Assembly: GCA_902765725.1 (NCBI GenBank)
Contig: CACXAT010000006.1
Span: 149,081-213,080, forward strand
Length of the DNA: 64,000 bases
From: an uncultured Lachnospiraceae bacterium
GTDB lineage: Bacteria > Bacillota > Clostridia > Lachnospirales > Lachnospiraceae
Direction: 5' to 3'
In this document: piece by piece, positions 8,730 through 17,228 of the stretch
How positions within the stretch are numbered: position 1 is the first letter of the stretch
Layout of the letters: each line of letters starts with the position of its first letter
Notes under the pieces: model-generated
The model's database searches: none
Told to the model about the DNA's origin: nothing
What the model saw: the letters and a program-made list of their open reading frames with translations, nothing else
Made by a program: the position numbers and the translations under genes

Positions 8730-9626
8730 TTACTGTGTTACGTCTATGAACTTGCCGTCCAGAACATCCTTCAGATACTGTCCGTACTGATTCTTCTTGA
8801 GCACCTCATAGACCTCCATGACGTCTTCCCTGGTGATCCAGCCGTTCTGGTAGCCGATCTCCTCCAGGCACGCGATCTTGCGGTGCTGATGCTGTTCGAT
8901 CGTCTTTACGAAATTGGTCGCGTCCACCAGGGACTCGTGCGTCCCGGTGTCAAGCCAGGTGAAGCCCTGTCCCAGCAGCTCTACATTCAGCCTGCCCTGC
9001 TCCAGGTAGATCCGGTTCAGGTCTGTGATCTCCAGCTCGCCTCTTGCGCTGGGAGTGAGATTCTTCGCGTATTCCACGACCTGGTTGTCATAGAAATAAA
9101 GTCCCGTCACGCAGTAATTACTCTTTGGATGAGCCGGCTTCTCCTCTATGGACTCCGCCTTGCCCTCCTTGTTGAATGAGACGATGCCGAACCTCTCCGG
9201 ATCATCCACATAATAACCGAAAACCGTGGCGCCCGCACCTGAATCCGCGTTTCGCACCGCAGTCATCAGACGCTTGCGGAAGCCGTGCCCGAAGAAAATA
9301 TTGTCTCCAAGAATCATGCACACGTTGTCGCTGCCGATGAATTCTTCGCCAATGATGAATGCCTGCGCCAGTCCGTCCGGACTTGGCTGCACAGCATACG
9401 ACAGATGCACGCCGAACTGATGTCCGTCGCCCAGAAGCTCCTCGAATCTCGGCGTATCCGCAGGGGTGGAGATGATCAGGATATCTCTGATCCCTGCCCT
9501 CATCAGAACTGACATCGGATAATAGATCATCGGCTTGTCATAAATGGGCAGCAACTGCTTGGATGTGACCATGGTAAGCGGATACAGTCTGGTTCCGCTT
9601 CCTCCTGCCAGTATGATTCCCTTCAT
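8730..9626 (-). CDS. rfbA: Glucose-1-phosphate thymidylyltransferase
   Basis: A 298-residue nucleotidyltransferase that joins glucose 1-phosphate and dTTP to give dTDP-glucose, the first step of the rhamnose pathway. The signature [11 protein letters not shown] follows the start, then [14 protein letters not shown], the GDNIFFG metal site and the [11 protein letters not shown] block. Two ATGs are close together (9632 and 9626). The second is preferred because it is 9 bases from the AAGGAG, against 3 for the first, and it gives the usual MKGIILAGG start. It is first in the leftward rfb set, downstream of the glmM terminator. Confidence 0.95.
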   Translation of the reverse strand: MKGIILAGGSGTRLYPLTMVTSKQLLPIYDKPMIYYPMSVLMRAGIRDILIISTPADTPRFEELLGDGHQFGVHLSYAVQPSPDGLAQAFIIGEEFIGSDNVCMILGDNIFFGHGFRKRLMTAVRNADSGAGATVFGYYVDDPERFGIVSFNKEGKAESIEEKPAHPKSNYCVTGLYFYDNQVVEYAKNLTPSARGELEITDLNRIYLEQGRLNVELLGQGFTWLDTGTHESLVDATNFVKTIEQHQHRKIACLEEIGYQNGWITREDVMEVYEVLKKNQYGQYLKDVLDGKFIDVTQ

Positions 9627-9692
9627 TGTCATGTTCTCCTTGTATTAATACTGATAACCAGTTTTATATGCATCAGAGCATTGTTAAATCTG

Positions 9693-9725
9693 ATTATACT
9701 ATAAAAGGTGACGTATCGTCACCTT
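9693..9725 (-). terminator. glmM terminator with possible rfb -10 box after it
   Basis: On the minus strand a perfect 9-bp stem AAGGTGACG / CGTCACCTT with a 3-base loop (9705-9725) is followed by TTTTAT, ending glmM. It runs straight into TATAAT (forward ATTATA 9693-9698), which may be the -10 of the rfb operon; the -35 would fall inside the hairpin and matches poorly. Confidence 0.7.
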
Positions 9726-9795
9726 CAATAGCAGAATTCAAAAAAACCTGAATATTTGCAATGTATACGGGCCGCCTGCCGCAGCACAACATGCT

Positions 9796-11151
9796 TTACT
9801 CGACCGCAAGGCCCTCGGAACGGATCACTCTGACGACTGAATCCACCCACTTCTCACACTCTTCCAGTGTGGGAGCCTCTACCATGACACGCATCTTCGG
9901 CTCAGTTCCGCTCTCACGCACCAGGATACGGCCGCTGTCGCCAAGGCCCTCTGCCGCAGCGTTCACCGCAGCCTTGACCTTTTCATTCTCCCTTGCCTGC
10001 TGCTTGTCATGGACAATTACATTCTTCAGGACCTGCGGGAAGATCTTCATCTCATCCGCCATCAGGGACAGCGGCATCTTCTTCTCAAGCATGGTCTGCA
10101 TAACCATAAGAGAAGTCAGGATGCCGTCTCCCGTGGTCGCATATTTTCCGAAGATGATATGTCCGCTCTGCTCACCGCCCAGCACATATCCGTTCGCCAT
10201 CATGTTCTCGGCAACGTACTTGTCGCCGACCGGCGTCTGCTGGTACTTGAGGCCGTTTGCGTCGCAGGTCTTGTAGAAGCCGAGGTTTGTCATGACCGTC
10301 GTGACGATCATATCATGATCCAGGTTTCCGCACTCACGAAGATACTTGCCGCACAGATACATGATCTGGTCACCGTTTACGATCTTGCCGCGCTCGTCCA
10401 CCGCGAGGCATCTGTCTGCGTCACCGTCATAGGCGAATCCCACATCCAGTCCGTTCTCCACAACGTACTTCTGGAGGGACTCCATATGGGTGGAACCGCA
10501 GTGATCGTTGATGTTGACGCCGTCCGGCTGGTTGTTGATCACGAAGGTCTTGGCACCCAGCGCCTCGAACACGGACTTTGCGATCATGCTGGAAGCACCG
10601 TTCGCACAGTCAAGGGCCACTCTCTTGCCATTAAATGCACGGCTCGGGATGGTCATCAGATATCCGATGTAGCGGTTGCGGCCCGCGGAGTAATCGATCG
10701 AACGGCCGATCGCGTCCTCAGTGGCATAGGGAAGCTCCTCGATCAGTCCGTCGATGTACTCTTCTACCTTCTCCTCGATCTCCGGCTCGATCTTCTGTCC
10801 GTTGGCACGCATGATCTTGATTCCATTATCATAGAAGGGATTATGGCTGGCAGAGATCATGATGCCGCAGTCAAATCCATCCATACGGCAGCAGTAGGAT
10901 ACCGACGGAGTCGTGGTGACATGGAGAAGATACGCATCCGCACCGGAACTGGTGAGACCTGCGCAGAGCGCATCCTCCAGCATGTAGCTGGATCTTCTTG
11001 TATCCTTGCCGATCACGATCCTTGCGCGGTGATCCTCATGATTTCTGCTGTAATACCATCCCAGGTATCTTCCTACTTTAAATGCCTTCTCGGCGGTCAG
11101 CTCTACATTCGCCTTGCCTCTGAAACCGTCTGTCCCAAAGTATTTTCCCAT
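9796..11151 (-). CDS. glmM: Phosphoglucosamine mutase
   Basis: A 451-residue alpha-D-phosphohexomutase that interconverts glucosamine 6-phosphate and glucosamine 1-phosphate for peptidoglycan precursor synthesis. The start at 11151 gives the standard MGKYFGTDGFRG N-terminus and follows GAGAGGA by 7 bases; an upstream ATG would only add a short unconserved stretch. The phosphoserine loop is SASHNPFYDNG with Ser102, the metal loop is DGDADRC, the sugar-binding loop is GGEQSGHI and the phosphate loop RESGTEPKMRVMVE. Every functional motif is intact. It lies 102 bases downstream of the alanyl-tRNA editing gene. Confidence 0.97.
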   Translation of the reverse strand: MGKYFGTDGFRGKANVELTAEKAFKVGRYLGWYYSRNHEDHRARIVIGKDTRRSSYMLEDALCAGLTSSGADAYLLHVTTTPSVSYCCRMDGFDCGIMISASHNPFYDNGIKIMRANGQKIEPEIEEKVEEYIDGLIEELPYATEDAIGRSIDYSAGRNRYIGYLMTIPSRAFNGKRVALDCANGASSMIAKSVFEALGAKTFVINNQPDGVNINDHCGSTHMESLQKYVVENGLDVGFAYDGDADRCLAVDERGKIVNGDQIMYLCGKYLRECGNLDHDMIVTTVMTNLGFYKTCDANGLKYQQTPVGDKYVAENMMANGYVLGGEQSGHIIFGKYATTGDGILTSLMVMQTMLEKKMPLSLMADEMKIFPQVLKNVIVHDKQQARENEKVKAAVNAAAEGLGDSGRILVRESGTEPKMRVMVEAPTLEECEKWVDSVVRVIRSEGLAVE

Positions 11152-11253
11152 AATAATTCCTCTCTCTGCTGACTTCCAGTACATTCATAAAAGACTTTCC
11201 ATACATCCTTCCGTATGATATTTGCAATCTTCATGCACGTCAAGTCACAATTC

Positions 11254-12447
11254 TCAAACAGACTCTATTATAATACCTTCTGCCTTTTCTGAAAAATAAT
11301 TTATTATACTTTCGCGGTATGCTGACACGGATCCCTGCAGGAAATAAGGTCTGCCGCCGCCTTTTCCGGAAAGCGCCCCATTCATATCCTTCACAAACTC
11401 CTTCAGATCTCCGTCCGTCTGTCCGACAGCGTATTTATACCCCTCCTCGTCATTTCCGGCAAATGAGAACACTCTGGAGGGTGTCTCTTCCATGACTCTG
11501 GCCGTAAGCTTCTGGACAAGGACGCTTGTATAATGATCCGCAAAGAGCAGCACGTCGCCCTTGCCGGCAAGCTCCTTCGCCTTCTGCTCGATCTGCTCAT
11601 AATAAAGACCGATGATGCGGCCCTTGAGCTGATTCTGGTCCTCGGCCAGTTTCCTGACAGCAGGAGCGATCTGCGGCATCTGGCTGCTCAGGAGCACAGA
11701 GACCTGACGGCCCTGGTCAAACAGCTGGGTCATGTACTCATAGGCCCAGCGCCCGCACATCAGCTCCATGCGCACCCCGCCCTTGAATCTCACATGGGAG
11801 ACAATGCGGATGGGGCCGATCTCTCCTGTATGCGATACATGAGTTCCGCAGCAGGCGCACACATCAGCACCGGGGATCGAAACGACCCTGATCTCCCCGT
11901 GCAGCTCCTTCTTGCTTCGAAACTCTATGTTCTCCGCTTCCTCCTCGGTATAGAGATCCGTGCGGACCGGTACATTCTCCCAGACGATCTCATTGGCCCG
12001 CCTCTCGATCTGCCGAAGCTCCTCCTCTGTGATCTCCCCGTCCAGATCGATGGTCATCCGGTCTGCGCTCATATGGAAGCCGACATTGTTGTAGCCAAAA
12101 CGGCTGTGGATCAGGCCGCTGATGACATGCTCTCCGGAATGATTCTGCATCCTGTCAAACCGGTACTGCCAGTCCAGCGTCCCATGAACCCTGCTTCCTG
12201 CCTCGAGAGGACCGCTGCACACAAGCACCACATCATCGCCTCTCTCCCGGGTATCCAGAACCTCCACCATCCTGCCGGTATCTGACTGCGTAAGGGTTCC
12301 CCTGTCTCCGCTCTGACCGCCGCCTTCAGGGAAGAAAGCGCTCGCGTCCGGTATGATCTCCCAGCAGCCGTCCGCCTGTCTGCAGTCCGCAACCACTGCG
12401 TCAAATTCCTTCAGATATACATCCTCGTAATATAATCTGCGCGTCAT
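11254..12447 (-). CDS. Alanyl-tRNA editing protein with DHHA1 domain
   Basis: A 397-residue free-standing relative of the AlaRS editing half (AlaX-L type). It would hydrolyse mischarged Ser- or Gly-tRNA(Ala) in the cytoplasm. The N-terminal part resembles the tRNA synthetase II (threonyl/alanyl) additional domain with DASAFFPEGGGQSGDRG. The zinc-binding editing site shows HxxxH as NHSGEHVISG and CxxxH as CCGTHVSHTGEIG. A linker coiled region (about residues 250-290) precedes the DHHA1 domain with a final GGRPYFLQGS. Interestingly a tRNA-Ala gene lies 6.6 kb away, but the two are not linked. All expected metal ligands are kept. Confidence 0.92.
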   Translation of the reverse strand: MTRRLYYEDVYLKEFDAVVADCRQADGCWEIIPDASAFFPEGGGQSGDRGTLTQSDTGRMVEVLDTRERGDDVVLVCSGPLEAGSRVHGTLDWQYRFDRMQNHSGEHVISGLIHSRFGYNNVGFHMSADRMTIDLDGEITEEELRQIERRANEIVWENVPVRTDLYTEEEAENIEFRSKKELHGEIRVVSIPGADVCACCGTHVSHTGEIGPIRIVSHVRFKGGVRMELMCGRWAYEYMTQLFDQGRQVSVLLSSQMPQIAPAVRKLAEDQNQLKGRIIGLYYEQIEQKAKELAGKGDVLLFADHYTSVLVQKLTARVMEETPSRVFSFAGNDEEGYKYAVGQTDGDLKEFVKDMNGALSGKGGGRPYFLQGSVSAYRESIINYFSEKAEGIIIESV

Positions 12448-12553
12448 GATCTTCTCTGTGCCTCACTATTCTGATAACAGTTTTAATCTCTTTTTCGATT
12501 TCTTTATCGATTTCATTTTTGATTTTCATCAAGTATATCCGCTGTGTGGTCCA

Positions 12554-12583
12554 TTGACAAGTTCTGATCAATCCCCCTATACT
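12554..12583 (+). promoter_or_regulatory. Promoter for the HAD phosphatase gene
   Basis: -35 TTGACA at 12554-12559, 18-base spacer, -10 TATACT at 12578-12583. A small leader hairpin GCCGC / GCGGC (about 12606-12624) follows before the ribosome site. Confidence 0.7.
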
Positions 12584-12644
12584 GAGGCAGCATCGACAAA
12601 GAACCGCCGCGCTCAGGAGCGGCCCTCATGTAAGGAATCAGCAT

Positions 12645-13481
12645 ATGAAAACTACCCAAAGCCGAATGATCCTGTTCACCGATATAGATGATACTCTCGT
12701 AAACACGGACAAATCACTGAGCCAGGAGAATCTTGTCGCCCTTGAGCGCTTTCTGGAGATGGACAATATCATCTCCATCTCCACAGGCAGGGCCCTGAAG
12801 GGTGCGGCCGGCCTGCTGAGAAGCCTTGACCTCTACGGAAGAAAGAACGTGCTGATCACCAGCTACAACGGAGGCCTTGTCTACGATACGCACAGCGAAG
12901 AAGTACTCCTCAAGAAAACAATCCCGCTCAGCCTCATGTACCGTGCCTTTGATCTGGCAAATGAATTCGGCATCCACATCCAGGCCTATACGGATGAGGC
13001 CGTTGTCTCCCAGACCGACAACCATCATCTTCGCAAATACCTGTCCATCCAGAAGCTGGATGTTATCTTCACCAGTGATATCCGCGCCTTCACCATGGAG
13101 CCTTCTGTCAAGCTGCTGTGCCTGGACTATGACGATCCGTCCCGCATCATCCGGTTCAGGGAGATTTTTGAAGCTGCGTTCGCGGGCGAGCTGGACTGCT
13201 TTACCTCCAATCCAAACCTGCTGGAGATCGTACCGCCCGGAGTCAACAAGGGCGCGGCGCTTCATTTTCTTGCAGATTATTATCAGATCCCCATCGAGAA
13301 CACCATCTCGGCCGGGGATGCGGAAAATGACCTCACCATGATCCAGGCTGCCGGCACAGGCTGCGCCGTGAAGAACGCGGTGGACGCACTTAAGAAGGAA
13401 GCCGATTACATCACCGAGCGGGATAACAATCACGCGGCAGTCGCAGAGATCCTTGACCGATTCTGCTTCAGCAGAGCGTAA
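12645..13481 (+). CDS. Cof-type HAD-superfamily phosphatase
   Basis: A 278-residue cytoplasmic hydrolase of the HAD IIB (Cof) group, which dephosphorylates sugar phosphates or flavin-type metabolites. Motif I is LFTDIDDTLVNTD with the nucleophile Asp and acid Asp, motif II is SISTGRAL, motif III a Lys in the VNKGAAL block, and motif IV GDAENDLTMIQAAG. The cap insert (about residues 85-190) is of the C2B kind. The ATG at 12645 follows AAGGA. It is a single gene facing right, ending at a terminator shared with the surface-protein gene. The substrate cannot be told from sequence. Confidence 0.9.
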   Translation: MKTTQSRMILFTDIDDTLVNTDKSLSQENLVALERFLEMDNIISISTGRALKGAAGLLRSLDLYGRKNVLITSYNGGLVYDTHSEEVLLKKTIPLSLMYRAFDLANEFGIHIQAYTDEAVVSQTDNHHLRKYLSIQKLDVIFTSDIRAFTMEPSVKLLCLDYDDPSRIIRFREIFEAAFAGELDCFTSNPNLLEIVPPGVNKGAALHFLADYYQIPIENTISAGDAENDLTMIQAAGTGCAVKNAVDALKKEADYITERDNNHAAVAEILDRFCFSRA

Positions 13482-13504
13482 CCTCTCAATACTCCTGTAA
13501 AAAA

Positions 13505-13566
13505 AGCCCCTGCACCCTCAGCTCTGATCTTATTTACAGAGCCTTCGGTACAGGGGCGTTCTTTAC
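13505..13566. terminator. Convergent terminator
   Basis: A long nested stem: outer arms GCCCCTG / CAGGGGC, inner arms GCTCTG / CAGAGC, with an A5 run on the left and GTTCTTT on the right. It lies between the rightward HAD gene and the leftward surface-protein gene, so probably serves both. Confidence 0.75.
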
Positions 13567-13572
13567 GTCATA

Positions 13573-16500
13573 TCATCTTTTTCTTCTTCTGATCAGTACC
13601 ACGATCACCGCAATGATCGCTGCCAGGGCAGCTGCTCCGACTGCGGCAAACAGCCCAAGCGGAGTCGAGTCGCCGGTATTGACTGACATGGCGGTTACAA
13701 TATGGAAAGTCACAGACTTGGTAACCGTCGTTCCGTCCGCGTACCAGCCGCTTCCATCATAAACCTCCTTCGCGTAGGTGACAGTAAGTGTGTAATCACC
13801 AGCCGCGTTGATCGCCATGGAAGTCGTATAGGGTGAGCTGGACCAGGAGCCGTTTACTCCGCCGATCTGGTAGCCTGTGGGCTTATAGCGGTAATCTCCG
13901 GGATTTCTTCCCGCTTCCTCCATCCCGGCTCCCGAAGCCGTGAAGGTAAGGGTCGATCCCTTCAGGTATTCCTTGCCATTCTCAAGTCCTGTGATCGCAT
14001 TATTCGCAGGATCCGGACCATTGACATAGGTGGCCTTCACCACCGCATCCGAAGCCGGCATGATAAAGGATCCATAGTAGCTGGAAGCGTCATCGAATAC
14101 GACACCGCCACTCTGCACGACCCAGCAGTCGAATTCCTTGCCCGTTTCCGGATAGTTGGCTGTTACATCAACGTAATCTCCGTTTTTGAAGGATCCGGAA
14201 CCGCTTCCGTTCTTCACTGTCAGCGCATAACTGACCGGCGTATAGTTCGCGGTTACCGTCGCGTTCGCGGCACCCATCGTGAACGTAGTCTGGGCGCTTG
14301 CCTGATCGACTACGCTTCCGGAACCGGAAACCGTCCAGGATGAGAATGCGTATCCTGCTGCCGGAGCGTTTGCCTTCAGTACTGCAGTCTGTCCTTCCTT
14401 CAGGGAAGCAAGATCTGCAGAGCCGGACACGACCGTCAGAGTGTATACGGGAGCCTGCGTCTCAGACTGGGATTCGGGAGTCGTCTCAGACTGGGATTCC
14501 GGAGTCGTCTCAGACTGAGATTCCGACTGCGTCTGCTGAGGATCTTCTCCCTGACCTTCCATCTGCTGGGGATTCGTTTCCTGGCTCTCCGGCTGCTGGG
14601 GCTCCGTTCCCTGGCTCTCCGGCTGCTGGGGATTCGTTTCCTGGCTCTCCGGCTGCTGAGGATTCGTTTCCTGGGTCTCCGGCTGCTGGGGTTCTTCCGC
14701 GGCAGCGAATACCGGCTCTACCGTAACACTCTCGCTGACCTTGACCTCAAGAACCTCTTTTGTGATATCGGAAGTCTCTACCTCACCTTCACTGGTGATG
14801 TTCCACTTCTCAAATACCTGTCCCTCAGGAGCTTCATTCGATACGACCGTAACCGTCTCGCCCTGCGCGACCGTGACAGATACGGATCCGTCTTCATTTA
14901 CTACGGTTTCATCACTCTGGATCGAAGCATTCTGTGCGGTGAGCACTTCGGCAGGAGCTTCTGTCTGTACCTCGACCGGGGTCTCTGCCGGTACTTCAGC
15001 GGGCGTCTCCGGCTGCGCTTCCGTCTCCATCCTGTACTGGGCAGTAAGGGTCACAGCGTTCGCCGGCATCGTAATCGTAACCGCGGCCTGGCTGCGCTCT
15101 TCTTCACTCATCTCGATACCGTCTGCTGTCCAGCCGGTAAACACAAGTCCGCTCTTTTGTGCGGCCGAGACTGTGACCACAGTTCCCTCTTCTACATGAG
15201 TCAGATCGAGATCTGTGTCGACAGTTCCGTCGATGATCATCAGCTCGCTGGCTGTTTTCTGCGGCTCTGCATAGATGGCATTGATGTTGATCACCTTATT
15301 CTCTGTCAGAGCGACAGAAGGATCGAATCTCAGAACTGCGGTGGCACTGTCCGCACCGTCGATGATAACTGCATCGGAATCGGCCTCCCACTTTGAAAAT
15401 ACAAGGCCTTCCGGATTGTTCGAAGCGGTTCTGATCTCTTCGCTGAAATCTCCGCCGGAGTACAGATAGTATCCGGTCGATGCACCATTCCATTCAGGAT
15501 CAATATAGTTTACATAGATTTCATAAGAATACTGCACGGGAGCCGGCTGTGCCGGATCCGTTATGATCCCTGCGTCTGCATTGAGTTCCGCATCCAGTCC
15601 GCTGTCAGCTGAGCCATCGATCCCGATGATGCCGGCTCCGTCTGCCGCATTCGGATCAACCGCGTTCGGATCGACTACGTTCGGATCGACTGCGTTGGGA
15701 TCTGCTGCATTCGGATCGACTGCATTCGGATCGACTGCAGGCTCCTGGGCTGCTGCGCCGAATACCGGAACGAATACCAGATGATCATTGAGTCCGTTTA
15801 CGGTTATATACAGTCTGCCGCCTGCCGCGTTCACTGCGTCTGCGCCAAGCGAAGCGGGACCTGTCAGTTCCGGGATCCCCAGCTGCGGGATCTGATCATC
15901 CTGGACCTTTGCCATGGATCCGTCCGGCTGCAGCGTATACACGGACCATCCCGTAAATGTGAGGGACGGATCTGCCGGTGCGCTGTAAGTCAGATAAACG
16001 GGTGTTCCGTTCGGATACGCCGCTGCGTCGATGTCTGCGGCGGAAACCGACTGGGGAATGCCTGCGTCATCCGTATAGTAGTATGTCTGATCTCCCCTGA
16101 GGAAATATCCTGTATCCCTGAGTGAGTAACCGGTATAGGGGTCGGTGGCATCTGTACCGGATGCGCCGTATGCAGTCTCAACGATCCCGCCGTATGTCTC
16201 AAGAACATACTTTGTGTCCGTGATCGTAACCGGATTGCCGGCTTCGTCGAGTATCGGGTTTCCCGCCTCATCCGTCTGCTGGATCCCCGTATCAACAGGC
16301 ATCGATGTTACAGCATAGACTCTTCCGGTCTTGTTGACCCAGCAGGGGGTCCCGTCATCCAGTGCGTCTGAGAGTCCTTCCGCCGCTCCCGCGTTCAGAT
16401 TATCCAGTCCGAGATAAACTTCCGTGTTCGCGATCTTATCTCCCGGATAGATCTTCGTAGTAACGGTCATACCGTCCTCTGCAACAGAAAAACCCTGTCC

Positions 16501-16611
16501 GCTGGCAAGAGAGACGTCATAAACAGCCGGATCTGCCATCGTCGTCATCGTCAGGCAGGCCGCCATGCAGCATGCTGTTACCAGTCCTGTTAATCGTCTG
16601 TTACTCTTCAT
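13573..16611 (-). CDS. Large repeat-rich surface protein with C-terminal anchor
   Basis: A 1012-residue secreted protein. The start at 16611 gives a signal peptide (basic KSNRR, hydrophobic GLVTACCMAACLTM, cleavage near TMADPA) behind a GAGGGG ribosome site. The body contains several beta-rich modules of the bacterial-repeat / InlB B-repeat type, with repeated blocks such as VFTGWTADGIEMSEEE, GYAFSSWTVSGSGSVV and EFDCWVVQSGGVVF, each ending with LTAQY or VTANY. Two low-complexity linkers interrupt them: a VDPNA pentapeptide run at about residues 291-323 and a Gln/Glu/Ser-rich decapeptide run at about 638-720. The end is NTGDSTPLG, a hydrophobic helix, then RRRKR, which looks like a sortase-type tail but without LPxTG. 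A wall or membrane-anchored adhesin is plausible; no ligand is known. Confidence 0.85.
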   Translation of the reverse strand: MKSNRRLTGLVTACCMAACLTMTTMADPAVYDVSLASGQGFSVAEDGMTVTTKIYPGDKIANTEVYLGLDNLNAGAAEGLSDALDDGTPCWVNKTGRVYAVTSMPVDTGIQQTDEAGNPILDEAGNPVTITDTKYVLETYGGIVETAYGASGTDATDPYTGYSLRDTGYFLRGDQTYYYTDDAGIPQSVSAADIDAAAYPNGTPVYLTYSAPADPSLTFTGWSVYTLQPDGSMAKVQDDQIPQLGIPELTGPASLGADAVNAAGGRLYITVNGLNDHLVFVPVFGAAAQEPAVDPNAVDPNAADPNAVDPNVVDPNAVDPNAADGAGIIGIDGSADSGLDAELNADAGIITDPAQPAPVQYSYEIYVNYIDPEWNGASTGYYLYSGGDFSEEIRTASNNPEGLVFSKWEADSDAVIIDGADSATAVLRFDPSVALTENKVININAIYAEPQKTASELMIIDGTVDTDLDLTHVEEGTVVTVSAAQKSGLVFTGWTADGIEMSEEERSQAAVTITMPANAVTLTAQYRMETEAQPETPAEVPAETPVEVQTEAPAEVLTAQNASIQSDETVVNEDGSVSVTVAQGETVTVVSNEAPEGQVFEKWNITSEGEVETSDITKEVLEVKVSESVTVEPVFAAAEEPQQPETQETNPQQPESQETNPQQPESQGTEPQQPESQETNPQQMEGQGEDPQQTQSESQSETTPESQSETTPESQSETQAPVYTLTVVSGSADLASLKEGQTAVLKANAPAAGYAFSSWTVSGSGSVVDQASAQTTFTMGAANATVTANYTPVSYALTVKNGSGSGSFKNGDYVDVTANYPETGKEFDCWVVQSGGVVFDDASSYYGSFIMPASDAVVKATYVNGPDPANNAITGLENGKEYLKGSTLTFTASGAGMEEAGRNPGDYRYKPTGYQIGGVNGSWSSSPYTTSMAINAAGDYTLTVTYAKEVYDGSGWYADGTTVTKSVTFHIVTAMSVNTGDSTPLGLFAAVGAAALAAIIAVIVVLIRRRKR
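14450..14697. repeat. Low-complexity 30-bp coding repeats
   Basis: About four to five copies of a 30-bp unit coding for ESQETNPQQP-like decapeptides, continuing into shorter SQSETTPE units. They form a Pro/Gln/Glu/Ser linker in the surface protein, in frame throughout. Confidence 0.8.
15646..15738. repeat. 15-bp coding repeats (VDPNA)
   Basis: Six or so copies of a 15-bp unit of the form GCATTCGGATCGACT (forward) coding for V/A-D-P-N-A/V. Unit length is a multiple of three, so copy-number change would lengthen or shorten the linker without a frameshift. Confidence 0.85.
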
Positions 16612-16768
16612 AAAAACATCCCCTCTTCTGTCAAATGTCCCTGCCTGTCTTTTCCCCCCAGGCAATAATAGACACTTTGAGTGTTTTCGATATCTGAATC
16701 ATATCACCCGCGGGTACTGGTTTCACCTTGAATCCCCGAAAGTAATTGTGAAGAGTTTCTTAACTTAC

Positions 16769-16804
16769 AAAAAGAAGGTCCCGCACCTGTCACGGTACGG
16801 GACC
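16769..16804 (-). terminator. rnpB terminator
   Basis: On the minus strand an 11-bp stem GGTCCCGTACC / GGTGCGGGACC (one G-T pair), 6-base loop, then TTCTTTTTG. It lies just 3' of the RNase P RNA. Confidence 0.88.
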
Positions 16805-16812
16805 TCATAGTA

Positions 16813-17179
16813 TAAGCGGGACGATAAGCCGGGTTATGTCGTGGACGGCCATCTATCCAGACCGGCTGTTGCCAGCCGGCTCAAGCAACCTACCTGGAAC
16901 TGACGGGCAGCCATATGTTCCTGTGCGGTCTTGCTTCGGATGGGGTTTACATATGCCCCGTCCGTTACCGGACGGGCGGTAGTCTCTTACACTGCCCTTC
17001 CACCCTTACCCGCGGAAATGAACACGCTGACGCGCATCCATCCCCGGGCGGTACATTTCTGTTGCACTATCCCTGGAGTCACCTCCGCCGGACGTTATCC
17101 GGCATCCTGCCCTGTGAAGCCCGGACTTTCCTCTCCCGGACCCTTTCGTCTGTCCGGCAGCGGCCGTCTGTCCCACTTA
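16813..17179 (-). ncRNA. rnpB: RNase P RNA, bacterial
   Basis: On the minus strand the region reads as the catalytic RNA of RNase P, which trims the 5' leader of pre-tRNAs. The ends pair to form P1 (TAAGTGGGA with TCCCGCTTA). The universally conserved core is present: GAGGAAAGTCCGGGCTTC near the 5' side, the ACAGAAA block in the middle, and GACATAACCCGGCTTAT near the 3' end, pairing as P4. Length of about 367 nt and the peripheral helices look like type A, although that subtype is a judgement by eye. A promoter and a terminator bracket it exactly, so it is an independent transcription unit between the nucleoside kinase and the surface-protein gene. Confidence 0.95.
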
Positions 17180-17187
17180 CGTGCGAT

Positions 17188-17216
17188 AATCTATCACACT
17201 CCTGCTGCCGTTTCAA
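17188..17216 (-). promoter_or_regulatory. rnpB promoter
   Basis: On the minus strand: -35 TTGAAA (forward TTTCAA 17211-17216), 17-base spacer, -10 TAGATT (forward AATCTA 17188-17193), placing the start near 17180, which matches the 5' end deduced from helix P1. Confidence 0.8.
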
Positions 17217-17228
17217 GAGCAGCATGGA

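Noticed and set aside
15646..15738. CRISPR-like spacing of the 15-bp repeats
   Set aside because: Units are directly adjacent without spacers and stay in frame, coding for VDPNA; no cas genes are near.
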